A program made the translations under genes and the position numbers. Under the pieces are notes generated by a model. It was not told where the DNA came from. It ran no database searches and saw only the letters and a list, made by a program, of their open reading frames with translations. From the NCBI GenBank assembly GCA_034423115.1, contig DAOUJD010000073.1:62001-126000 (forward strand): a stretch of DNA of 64,000 nucleotides, written 5' to 3'. Shown piece by piece: positions 17,499 through 25,720 of the stretch. Positions within the stretch are counted from its first letter, which is position 1. Each line of letters opens with the position of its first letter. Origin of the DNA: Bin87 sp034423115 (GTDB lineage: Bacteria; Chloroflexota; Dehalococcoidia; Lucifugimonadales; UBA3495).

Positions 17499-18695
17499 TC
17501 AGGCGTCGGGAAGGGCGGATATACCCGGCAGGTCGCGTCCTTCCAGGAACTCGAGCGAGGCGCCTCCGCCGGTGGAGACGTGGGTCATGCGGTCCATCAG
17601 GCCGAGGGCTTCAACCGCCTCGGCGGTGGAGCCGCCGCCCACCACCGTGGTGGCATCACCCAAGGACGCGATGCTATCGGCGACCGTTTTGGTGCCAGCG
17701 CTGAATCTGTCCATCTCGAACACGCCCATGGGGCCGTTCCACAATATGGTCTTGCACTCGGCCAATTGGACGGCATAACGCGATGCGGTGTTCTCGCCCA
17801 CGTCCATGATGTACCAACCATCTGGAACGTGGTCAACGGATGTGGTGGACAACGAGCCCGGTTGTGCAGCGAATTCGTCCGCCACTACAACATCGTCGGG
17901 CAGGTGTATCGACACGCCATCCCTTTCGGCTCGGGTGAGCACGTCCCTGGCAAACTCCAGGCGATCATCCTCAACGGAGGAGGCACCAACGGATTTGCCC
18001 GTTGCCGCGAGGAAGGTAGTGGCCATGCCCCCACCGATGAAGAGGTGGTCCAAGCGAGGCAGGAGGTTTTCCAGCACCAGGATTTTATCGCTTACTTTGG
18101 CACCACCCATCAGAGCGGCCAACGGGCGGCGGGGCTCGCCCAACGCCAATCCCAGGGATTCAACCTCGCGCTGTGTCAGCAACCCCATCGCGGACGGCAA
18201 CGACTTAGGCACGCCGACGGTTGACGCATGGGCACGGTGTGCAACGGCAAAAGCGTCCATTACGAAACAATCCGCCAAGGCCGCCAGTTCTTGCGAAAAC
18301 TTATCGTCGTTCTTTTCTTCGCCGGCATGAAACCGCAGGTTTTCCAGCAGATAAATGTCTCCTGCGGACATTTGGGACACTGCTTCGGTTACCTCGGCGC
18401 CGACGCAGTCTCTGAGTGAAACGATGGGGCGATTCAAGAGCACGCCCAGCCGGTCTCCCACCGGAGCCAACCGCACCGCTTCGTCCACCTGACCGCCAGG
18501 CCGACCGAGATGCGAGCACAGGATGATCCTCGCCTGCCGTTGCAGCAGGTATTCAATGGTCGGTAGCGTGGCCCGCAACCTCTGGTCGTAGTTGGCTATC
18601 GCCTCCACGCCCTGCTCGATGGGCACGTTGAAATCGACCCTGACCAATACGGTCTTTCCGGATACGTCCAACTGGGACAGGGTTCTCTTGCTCAT
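17499..18695 (-). CDS. pgk: Phosphoglycerate kinase
   Basis: A 398-residue two-domain kinase transferring phosphate from 1,3-bisphosphoglycerate to ADP. Key segments are VLVRVDFNVP (19-25), ILCSHLGRPGG, LLENLRFHAGEEKND, AALMGGAKVSDKI, ILWNGPMGVFE and GGGSTAEAVE. The ATG at 18695 has TGAGGG upstream and gives the normal N-terminus MSKRTLSQLD; an upstream in-frame start overlaps the preceding gene. It follows a polyprenyl-synthase-like gene by 8 bases. Confidence 0.97.
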   Translation of the reverse strand: MSKRTLSQLDVSGKTVLVRVDFNVPIEQGVEAIANYDQRLRATLPTIEYLLQRQARIILCSHLGRPGGQVDEAVRLAPVGDRLGVLLNRPIVSLRDCVGAEVTEAVSQMSAGDIYLLENLRFHAGEEKNDDKFSQELAALADCFVMDAFAVAHRAHASTVGVPKSLPSAMGLLTQREVESLGLALGEPRRPLAALMGGAKVSDKILVLENLLPRLDHLFIGGGMATTFLAATGKSVGASSVEDDRLEFARDVLTRAERDGVSIHLPDDVVVADEFAAQPGSLSTTSVDHVPDGWYIMDVGENTASRYAVQLAECKTILWNGPMGVFEMDRFSAGTKTVADSIASLGDATTVVGGGSTAEAVEALGLMDRMTHVSTGGGASLEFLEGRDLPGISALPDA

Positions 18696-18703
18696 CGAAA
18701 CCC

Positions 18704-19732
18704 TCAGCGCACCGAGACTGATTGCTCGGCCACCATCCACTGGGCCGCGTGCTGTAGAGATTCAGGATGCTTTAAATTGCCGATTACAAGGGACGCTGCG
18801 TTTTCAGCATCTTGCGCTAACTGGCTAACGCGTTGCTCGGCATAATCCCGGGAACCAGTCTCTTCCAGCAGGGACACGATGCGCGCTGAATCGTCAGGCT
18901 CCAGCACCCGTTTCATGTAGATGCCGCCCAATTCCCGCTTGGTGGAGGTGGAGGCGTGCTGCAACGCGTGGATCAGGGGCAGGCTCTTTTTCTTATTGAG
19001 GACGTTGCTCGGTGTGAAACCGTCACCCTGGTTACCCCAAAGATCCGCGATATCGCATCGGATTTGCAGGGCCATGCCCAAAGTCTCGCCCCAAGCCCGC
19101 AAAGCCTCGGCAGTATCGGGATCGCCGCCGGACGCCAGTGCGCCGATTTTGGCGGAGCATCCGGCCAATGCTCCGGATTTCTTCCGGATCATGTCTAGGT
19201 AGTCAGACTCCGATACGATCAGTTGGTCCTGGTAGGTCAGGTCCATGTATTGGCCTTCGCAGAGCGTCAGACAAGCCTGGTCCAGAGATCGCAACGCTTC
19301 AAGCACCGTTTCGGCAGATGCGTCCGATTCGCTCAGCCTCATGAGCACTGACCGCGCCAACGCGTGGAGGCCATCGCCGGCGTTGATGGCTTGCGATGGG
19401 CCCCAGACCCACCAGATGCTTGGGCGACTGTCGTTTTGATCGATGCGGCCAGCCTGTACATCATTGTGTACCAGGACGAAATTGTAAGCAAGTTCGACCG
19501 CAGAGGCCGCCGGAATCGCGGGTTCGTAGTCTCCGGATACCGCATCGGCTGCGGCGAGGGCCAAAAGCCCGCAATGGTGAAGAGGAGTCAACACCGAATC
19601 GTCCGGGTTGCCGCGCTCGTCAACCCAACCAAAGTGGTATCGGAGCAGATCGTAGAGCATACCCTGGCGTTGCAGGAACGCGGCCCGAAGGTCGGCGTCG
19701 ATGCCGGCTCGATACGATTCGTATTTCGTCAC
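18704..19732 (-). CDS. Polyprenyl-synthetase family protein with degenerate Asp motifs
   Basis: A 342-residue all-helical protein of the trans-isoprenyl diphosphate synthase fold. The first Asp-rich motif, normally DDxxD, is NDVQA (residues 90-94) within FVLVHNDVQAGRID. The second is CDIAD (226-230) within ALQIRCDIADLWG. KKSLPLIHAL keeps the downstream Lys. So three of six Mg-binding Asp residues are altered, and a second Asp, 98, might substitute. It may be an active variant with different chain length or a regulatory homologue. It is transcribed just upstream of pgk. Confidence 0.78.
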   Translation of the reverse strand: MTKYESYRAGIDADLRAAFLQRQGMLYDLLRYHFGWVDERGNPDDSVLTPLHHCGLLALAAADAVSGDYEPAIPAASAVELAYNFVLVHNDVQAGRIDQNDSRPSIWWVWGPSQAINAGDGLHALARSVLMRLSESDASAETVLEALRSLDQACLTLCEGQYMDLTYQDQLIVSESDYLDMIRKKSGALAGCSAKIGALASGGDPDTAEALRAWGETLGMALQIRCDIADLWGNQGDGFTPSNVLNKKKSLPLIHALQHASTSTKRELGGIYMKRVLEPDDSARIVSLLEETGSRDYAEQRVSQLAQDAENAASLVIGNLKHPESLQHAAQWMVAEQSVSVR

Positions 19733-19764
19733 CGTGGTGATGTGCGTCCTCCCAAACTTGGGCT

Positions 19765-20400
19765 CTATTCTAGCCCTACCGTGCGGCGAATGTCGGATAT
19801 TTCCAGCGCACCGGCGCGGAGAAGGGTTAATTCGCGGTCTGAAACTGCGACGATGGTGCTGGCAGTTCCCATCGGTTTAGCACCGGACGTAATGATACCA
19901 TCAACCAGCGTGCCCAGTGTGCGCCGCAAATCCTCCGGGTCGGTAATGTCCGCTCCTCCGCTCGGGTTGGCGCTGGTGCCGGTGATAGGTTTGCCGATCC
20001 CTTCGGCCAAGGCCAACGGGACCTCGTGGTCTGGCATCCTGACGGCTATGGTGTCCAGTCCGCCGGTCAGCCGTGGCGGCAGGTCCGAAGACGCTGGCAA
20101 CACTAGAGTGAGAGGGCCGGGCCAGAAACGCTCCGCAAGGGCGCCGGCCAGTTTGGAGCATTCACCGACAGCGCCAGATACCATTTCCACTTGTTCCCAT
20201 CCCGATACCAGCACAGGGAGGGGCATGTTGGCCGGCCTTCCCTTGACCTCATACACCCGGTCCAGAGCTGCCGGGTTGGTGGCGTCTGCGGCGAGCCCGT
20301 AGAGGGTATCCGTTGGGATCGCGACTACCCCACCTCGAGCAAGACAGTCTATCGCGGCGTTGATTTCCGATTTGCTGACCATGCGCCAGCATTTTACCAT
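19765..20400 (-). CDS. tsaC: Threonylcarbamoyl-AMP synthase (YrdC/Sua5 domain)
   Basis: A 211-residue YrdC-domain enzyme that makes threonylcarbamoyl-AMP for the t6A37 tRNA modification. Motifs are GGVVAIPTDTLYGLAADA, the K-x-RP loop in EVKGRPANMPLPVLV, GPLTLVLPAS and TGTSANPSGGADIT. The Sua5 C-terminal domain is absent, so TsaC/YrdC-like. Start ATG at 20400, or 20382 six codons later; neither has a strong ribosome site. It is the first gene of the minus-strand run and is divergent from guaA. Confidence 0.92.
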   Translation of the reverse strand: MVKCWRMVSKSEINAAIDCLARGGVVAIPTDTLYGLAADATNPAALDRVYEVKGRPANMPLPVLVSGWEQVEMVSGAVGECSKLAGALAERFWPGPLTLVLPASSDLPPRLTGGLDTIAVRMPDHEVPLALAEGIGKPITGTSANPSGGADITDPEDLRRTLGTLVDGIITSGAKPMGTASTIVAVSDRELTLLRAGALEISDIRRTVGLE

Positions 20401-20514
20401 CGCGACCTACCCGAATCCGGCTTCTCGGTGGTCTCAACCAACAGTCCAAGAAAACGGATACCCCGGCGATTGTGCTACCATAAGCCGCCGATTTTCTGAT
20501 CAGGAAATCCCTCA

Positions 20515-22068
20515 ATGACTACCAAGAACCAGACCGATGCCATCGTAGTCGTAGACTTCGGGTCGCAGTACACCCATCTGATCGCCCGACGCATCCGCGA
20601 GCTACGGGTCTATTCCGAGATCATCTCCGTCACCGCTGAAAAACCGGCGATTGCCCACTTGAACGCTCGCGGCATAATCCTCTCCGGTGGTCCCGCCAGT
20701 GTGTACGATGAGGGAGCGCCGGCGATAGCGCCCTGGATCATGGAGTCTGGTTTGCCGGTCCTCGGCATCTGTTACGGGATGCAGGCGTTGGTGCGCCAGT
20801 TGGGCGGGTCCGTGGTCGCCGGGGATGTTCGGGAGTATGGCCATGCTGATCTGATTTCCGATGAGGCGGGGTCGGGACTGTTGGCCGGTGTATCGACTCC
20901 GGCGCCCGTTTGGATGAGCCATGGCGACGCGGTCAAACGTTTGCCAGATGGCATCACGGCTGTTGGGCGGACTGCCAATACCGAGTGTGCCGCGGTTACC
21001 GACGGGAAGCGATGGTTCGGTTTGCAGTTCCATCCGGAAGTCCAACACACCCCGGACGGAATGACTATCTTGGGGAATTTTGTACACGACATCTGCGGCT
21101 GCCCGGGATCGTGGACTGCCGGCAATTTCGTTGCCGAGACCGTGGAACGGGTTCGGGACCAGGTCGGGAACGATCGAGTGATTTGCGGACTCAGCGGAGG
21201 CGTTGACTCATCCGTGGCGGCGGCACTGCTCCACCGGGCCATCGGACCGCAACTGACCTGCATCTTCGTGAACAATGGGTTGTTGCGACACGGTGAAGTC
21301 GAACAGGTACAGGATACCTTCCAGCGGGGTCTTGGGTTGGACCTGCGGTACGTCGATGCCGAGTCCCGTTTCCTGGACAGACTGTCTGGAGTGATAGACC
21401 CGGAGACCAAGCGCAAGACCATCGGCGGGGAATTCATCAGGGTTTTTGAGGATGCCGCCGCCGAAATCGACAACGTCAAGTGGTTGGCTCAGGGAACGCT
21501 GTATCCGGACGTGATCGAAAGTGAAACCTCGGAGAATCGAGCGTCCGCCCGCATCAAGACCCACCACAACGTCGGGGGTTTGCCTGAACACATGGACTTC
21601 GGCTTGGTTGAGCCGTTGCGCTACCTGTTCAAGGACGAGGTCCGGGCCGTGGGTCTGGAGCTTGGACTACCGGAGGAGATCATCTACCGCCAACCGTTTC
21701 CGGGGCCCGGTTTAGCGATTCGTATCATCGGCGAGGTTACGCCGGAGCGGGTCGCCTTGTTGAGGAACTGCGACCGCATCGTTCTGGAGGAAATAGAGGA
21801 CGCGGGACTGTACCGGGATATCTGGCAAAGTTTTGCGGTGCTGACGGACAATCGAACGGTGGGGGTGATGGGCGATTACCGGACCTACGGATACGCTTGC
21901 GCGATACGCGCGGTCAACTCGGAGGATGCGATGACCGCCGATTGGGTGCGCCTGCCGTACGATGTCCTGGCGCGCATCAGCAACCGAATCGTCAACGAGG
22001 TGGATGGCGTGAACCGCGTGGTCTACGACATTACCAGCAAGCCACCCGGCACCATCGAGTGGGAGTAG
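20515..22068 (+). CDS. guaA: GMP synthase (glutamine-hydrolysing)
   Basis: A 517-residue enzyme converting XMP to GMP. The N-terminal class I glutaminase has Cys86 (GICYGMQ), His173 and Glu175 (FHPEV). The ATP pyrophosphatase domain has the P-loop LSGGVDSS at 226-233, and the C-terminal dimerisation domain ends TSKPPGTIEWE. Length is standard. CAGGAA lies upstream of the ATG. purD follows after 6 bases, so guaA heads a purine operon; no purine riboswitch was recognised in the 114-base leader region. Confidence 0.98.
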   Translation: MTTKNQTDAIVVVDFGSQYTHLIARRIRELRVYSEIISVTAEKPAIAHLNARGIILSGGPASVYDEGAPAIAPWIMESGLPVLGICYGMQALVRQLGGSVVAGDVREYGHADLISDEAGSGLLAGVSTPAPVWMSHGDAVKRLPDGITAVGRTANTECAAVTDGKRWFGLQFHPEVQHTPDGMTILGNFVHDICGCPGSWTAGNFVAETVERVRDQVGNDRVICGLSGGVDSSVAAALLHRAIGPQLTCIFVNNGLLRHGEVEQVQDTFQRGLGLDLRYVDAESRFLDRLSGVIDPETKRKTIGGEFIRVFEDAAAEIDNVKWLAQGTLYPDVIESETSENRASARIKTHHNVGGLPEHMDFGLVEPLRYLFKDEVRAVGLELGLPEEIIYRQPFPGPGLAIRIIGEVTPERVALLRNCDRIVLEEIEDAGLYRDIWQSFAVLTDNRTVGVMGDYRTYGYACAIRAVNSEDAMTADWVRLPYDVLARISNRIVNEVDGVNRVVYDITSKPPGTIEWE

Positions 22069-22074
22069 CCGACG

Positions 22075-23370
22075 ATGCGCGTTCTGGTGGTGGGTTCCGG
22101 GGGTAGGGAGCACGCTCTGGCGTGGCGCTTGGCACAATCACCGTCCGTAACTGAAATTGTCGCCGCGCCCGGAAACTCGGGCACGGCGGCGCTGGGCGAT
22201 AACTTGCCCGTGTCGGACACCGACGTTGATGGCATGGTGGCCGCTGCTCTGGAACGTTCGGTGGAACTGGTCGTTGTCGGTCCTGAGGTTCCGTTAGCGC
22301 TGGGCTTGTCAGATCGCCTGAATGACGCCGGGATCCCGGCGTTCGGCCCCAGTCGGGCGGCTGCCCGCCTGGAATCCAGCAAGAGTTTTGCGCGGTCAGT
22401 TATGGACGCCGCCGGCGTGCCCGGCCCAAACTACCGGGTGTTTCAGAACGTCGCCGGGGCATTGAATTACGTTCAATACTATGATCGTCCGGTGGTCGTG
22501 AAAGCCGATGGCTTAGCGGCCGGTAAAGGCGTTGCCATGTGCTCCAATCGGGAGGACGCCATATATGCGGTCCGCGCCAGCATGGAGGAGCGCGCCTTCG
22601 GCGACGCCGGGGAAACCGTGGTCATCGAGGATTGGCTGGAGGGGCCGGAAGTGAGTGTCTTTGGGTTCACTGACGGTGCGGACCTGTCGCCCGTCGTCGC
22701 GGCCACCGACTACAAGCGCATCGGCGAAGGTGGATCTGGACCTAATACCGGCGGTATGGGAAGTTACGGTCCCCCCCACTTTTGGAACGATGAGCTGGCA
22801 GAGACGATCCGCGAGGATTTCATGCTGCCGGTGATCCACGAACTTGACCGACGGGGCGCGCGTTACCGGGGCGTTCTGTACTGTGGTCTGATGCTGACCG
22901 ACCGAGGACCCCGCGTTCTGGAATTCAACTGTCGGTTCGGCGATCCGGAAACTCAGGTCATAATGCCGCAATTACTCACCGACCCCGTGGAAATCATGCT
23001 GGCATGCGCCACCGGCAACCTGAACGACGCCGAGCCCGTCCGTTGGTCTGGCCGTCCTGCGGTGGCGGTGGTCATGGTTTCCCGCGGTTACCCCGGGTCC
23101 TACCAAACCGGATTCCCCATTTCCGGGCTGAACGGAAGCGACGCTGATTACGGCTCGATGGTATTCCATGCCGGGGCGCGCCTCGACGACGATGGCGAAA
23201 CCGTGCTGACGACCGGGGGGCGCGTGCTGGCGTGCGTCGGCACTGGAGAAAGCGTGGACGAAGCGCGTGACCGCGCTTACCGACGCGCCGCAGAGATCAG
23301 TTTCCAAGGAGCGTATTACCGAGGAGACATCGCTGCTGAAGCCGTCGCAATGGCGGCAACTGGACGCTGA
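22075..23370 (+). CDS. purD: Phosphoribosylamine-glycine ligase
   Basis: A 431-residue ATP-grasp ligase for step 2 of IMP synthesis. VLVVGSGGREHALAWRL is the canonical N-terminus; RPVVVKADGLAAGKGVAMC, GGSGPNTGGMGSYGPP and LEFNCRFGDPETQV are family blocks. It starts 6 bases after guaA and ends 8 bases before an unknown gene, so all are likely cotranscribed. Confidence 0.97.
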   Translation: MRVLVVGSGGREHALAWRLAQSPSVTEIVAAPGNSGTAALGDNLPVSDTDVDGMVAAALERSVELVVVGPEVPLALGLSDRLNDAGIPAFGPSRAAARLESSKSFARSVMDAAGVPGPNYRVFQNVAGALNYVQYYDRPVVVKADGLAAGKGVAMCSNREDAIYAVRASMEERAFGDAGETVVIEDWLEGPEVSVFGFTDGADLSPVVAATDYKRIGEGGSGPNTGGMGSYGPPHFWNDELAETIREDFMLPVIHELDRRGARYRGVLYCGLMLTDRGPRVLEFNCRFGDPETQVIMPQLLTDPVEIMLACATGNLNDAEPVRWSGRPAVAVVMVSRGYPGSYQTGFPISGLNGSDADYGSMVFHAGARLDDDGETVLTTGGRVLACVGTGESVDEARDRAYRRAAEISFQGAYYRGDIAAEAVAMAATGR

Positions 23371-23378
23371 CGGGAACG

Positions 23379-23984
23379 ATGGTTTCGGCGAGAAAACCCA
23401 AATCAAGCCGTGTCGATTGGGACGCGCTAGTCGAAACATTCCATGAGGCTGTATACGCTGGCGATTTGGTTCAGTTCCGCCGACGCCGGTGGGAGTACGA
23501 CGAAAATCCGGGTGCCTGGCTTGAAACGGACAACCTGACCGTTTTGACGCAGTCGCAAGCAGATTCGCTCTACCGTGCCGCTGGCGGTCGCAACATCAAA
23601 AAATTCCGCTCCAATTTCATCGAGGATGTTCGGGAGTCGGTCGATTTCCTGTTGTACGACACGATCAAACTCGAGAACCGTTTCGAGGAATGCGCTCTCG
23701 AAACGGGAGGGTTCGGCCTGGTGGGCGCGGGCCGTGAGTGGCCTTCATATTTGTTGACCCTGCGAGAACCCACGTTGTTTGCACCGTGGAACCCCCACAC
23801 AGAACGGTCGTTACGACGCCTGGGACTGCTGCCGCCGGGACTCAAACATGGACACACCGGGCTGGGTTACATCGATCTCCTGGACGCCTTGCAGGTAGTC
23901 CGAATCAGATTGGGTCTGCCGGACTTTCGGGCTGTTGACGAATTCTGTTACCTTAACGGGCGCATTTCGAGAGGCTCGGCATGA
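23379..23984 (+). CDS. Uncharacterised protein with a possible HhH-like segment
   Basis: A 201-residue soluble protein that I do not recognise. It is rich in Arg and aromatic residues. Residues 110-138 (GGFGLVGAGREWPSYLLTL, then PTLFAPWNP) show the GxGxxxA...LLT..PxLFxxW pattern also seen at 115-139 of the protein encoded at 12922-13602. It lies 8 bases after purD and 32 bases before a very acidic protein gene. The context suggests cotranscription with purine genes but not a purine enzyme. No membrane segment. Confidence 0.7.
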   Translation: MVSARKPKSSRVDWDALVETFHEAVYAGDLVQFRRRRWEYDENPGAWLETDNLTVLTQSQADSLYRAAGGRNIKKFRSNFIEDVRESVDFLLYDTIKLENRFEECALETGGFGLVGAGREWPSYLLTLREPTLFAPWNPHTERSLRRLGLLPPGLKHGHTGLGYIDLLDALQVVRIRLGLPDFRAVDEFCYLNGRISRGSA

Positions 23985-24016
23985 ATGCCGCAGTAATCGG
24001 TTCGGAGGGTCTGTAA

Positions 24017-24448
24017 ATGCCGTGGCAGGATGAACTGAGGCGCCTGCGTACCCGCGTGGACAACGAGGGTTATGGCCGCAAGATCGCGGAGATGGGCGAA
24101 CGACGGGATTTGCTTGAGAAGTTCGCCACCGGACTGCGTATCGAGGATTTGCTTCGGGAGATGAATGAAGCTCTCCTGGACGGCGGCGCTCGCCTCATCG
24201 TGGACCGTTCTTGGCAGTACGATTTCGAGGGCGATGACGATTCGGATTTCAACGAACTTACCGACGAAATCCTGTACACCCTTTATTGGCACGACGGCGA
24301 CCCCATTGAGCTGGAAGTTCGGGTCGGCATCGACGGAGACGACGCCGGGTACGTGATGGTTGAGGACGAAGAAATCGACGACGACGATGAGAGCATCCAA
24401 AAAGCCCTGCTGGATGCTTTCCGGGAAATCGCGGAAATCGCCGAGTAA
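24017..24448 (+). CDS. Hypothetical, very acidic protein
   Basis: A 143-residue protein of unknown family. GGAGGG 6 bases before the ATG supports the start. The N-terminal half is helical and charged (LLEKFATGLRIEDLLREMNE). The second half is beta-like with dense acidic runs (DFEGDDDSDFNEL; EDEEIDDDDES) and ends in a short helix. Such composition suits a binding or chaperone-type protein, or DNA mimicry, but nothing specific can be claimed. It is between purD and purE. Confidence 0.68.
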   Translation: MPWQDELRRLRTRVDNEGYGRKIAEMGERRDLLEKFATGLRIEDLLREMNEALLDGGARLIVDRSWQYDFEGDDDSDFNELTDEILYTLYWHDGDPIELEVRVGIDGDDAGYVMVEDEEIDDDDESIQKALLDAFREIAEIAE

Positions 24449-24517
24449 ATTCAGGCTCGCTAGGATTCTCGGTACGAATGAATCCGAGCATAGCGGCAAG
24501 CAACAAGGAGTATCACT

Positions 24518-24976
24518 TTGCCACTGGTAGGAGTAGTAATGGGTAGCGCCTCGGACGAGGAGGCCGTTCAACCCACCATCAACACGTTGGAATCCCTGGG
24601 CGTCGATTACGAGGTCAGGGTAATGTCGGCACACCGGACGCCGGAGCGAGTGCACGAGTACGCGAGTACTGCGAGAGAGCGAGGCATCGAAGTTCTGATC
24701 GCTGCTGCGGGCGGTTCGGCCGCTTTGGGCGGAGCACTGGCGGCACAGACCACGTTGCCGGTCATTGGTATTCCCCTCACATCCAGCGAACTTAACGGCT
24801 GGGACGCCCTTTTGTCCACGGCACAGATGCCGCCGGGAATCCCGGTGGCCGCCATGGCCGTCGGCGGTTGGGGCGCGCGCAACGCGGCCTACTACGCCGC
24901 CCAGATTCTCGCCATAAAGCACGACGACATCCGCGAAGCTGTCGAGAGTTACCGGCGGTCCCTGCGTGAGCGTTAG
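24518..24976 (+). CDS. purE: N5-carboxyaminoimidazole ribonucleotide mutase
   Basis: A 152-residue mutase (class I PurE) moving the carboxyl of N5-CAIR to C4. VVMGSASDEE, VMSAHRTPER (His39), AAAGGSAALGG and AVGGWGARNAAYYAAQIL are diagnostic. The start is TTG with AAGGAG 7 bases upstream. purK was not found in the window. The stop overlaps the next gene by 11 bases. Confidence 0.95.
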   Translation: MPLVGVVMGSASDEEAVQPTINTLESLGVDYEVRVMSAHRTPERVHEYASTARERGIEVLIAAAGGSAALGGALAAQTTLPVIGIPLTSSELNGWDALLSTAQMPPGIPVAAMAVGGWGARNAAYYAAQILAIKHDDIREAVESYRRSLRER

Positions 24977-25658
24977 ATCCCCAGGAAGCGACCGCCGACC
25001 ACCGGCGGTGCTGGTCGACTTTGACGACACGGCGGCGGTTCAGAACGTCGCCGAGTTGCTGTTGCACAGTTTCGGTGATCCGACGTGGACCGATGTCCGC
25101 GAAAGATTTCGCCAGGGTGAATTGTCGCTCAAGGACTACCAGGAAATCACTTTCCGCCAAATGAGTGCAGATAAAGCCACCATGCAGGCCTACGTTCGCG
25201 ACAACGCTTGTTTCCGCGACCATTTCGGTGAACTCGCGGCTTACTGCGATGCCAGTTCTATACCCATGTGCATACTCAGCCAAGGATTGGATTTCTACAT
25301 CCAGGCGTTGCTGGATGACACCGGCTATCCGTCTATGCCCGTCCATGCGGTGCGGGCTGAGTTCGATGAGAACGGCGGTCGGATCGTCGGGTACGCATAT
25401 GATTTTGCGTATCCCGATGCGCCGGAACTGGGCAACAGCAAAGCGTTGATGGTGCGCCGTTTTCAAGAGCAGGGCTATCACGTGTTTTTCGCCGGCGACG
25501 GACGCTCGGATTTTGAGGCCGGCGAGGTCGCTGACACGGTGTTCGCCCATCGGCAGATGGCGCAGATGTGCGACGATGCAGGGGTACCTTACACTGCTTT
25601 TACCGACTTTAGGCCGGTGCTCGATGCCCTGCGAAGTTATGTCTCTCACGCGGATTGA
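24966..25658 (+). CDS. HAD hydrolase, phosphoserine phosphatase/MtnX-like
   Basis: A 230-residue HAD phosphatase. Motif I is LVDFDDTAAV, motif II CILSQG, motif III the Lys of GNSKALMV and motif IV FAGDGRSDFEAG. The small helical cap (about residues 25-95) groups it with SerB/MtnX-like enzymes. The GTG start at 24966 overlaps purE, implying coupled translation; a later GTG at 25008 would leave only three residues before motif I. The substrate is unknown. Confidence 0.82.
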   Translation: MSVRSPGSDRRPPAVLVDFDDTAAVQNVAELLLHSFGDPTWTDVRERFRQGELSLKDYQEITFRQMSADKATMQAYVRDNACFRDHFGELAAYCDASSIPMCILSQGLDFYIQALLDDTGYPSMPVHAVRAEFDENGGRIVGYAYDFAYPDAPELGNSKALMVRRFQEQGYHVFFAGDGRSDFEAGEVADTVFAHRQMAQMCDDAGVPYTAFTDFRPVLDALRSYVSHAD

Positions 25659-25720
25659 CCCGGGAACCCCTATGGTAAAATATTCGGCGCTAAAGACATG
25701 CTTGCGGAGGCGTGATCGCC

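Noticed and set aside
16467..18224. A 585-codon open frame on the plus strand opposite apgM and pgk
   Set aside because: It is antisense to two clear glycolytic genes, has no ribosome site and shows a low-complexity His/Gln/Arg-rich translation typical of shadow frames in GC-rich DNA.
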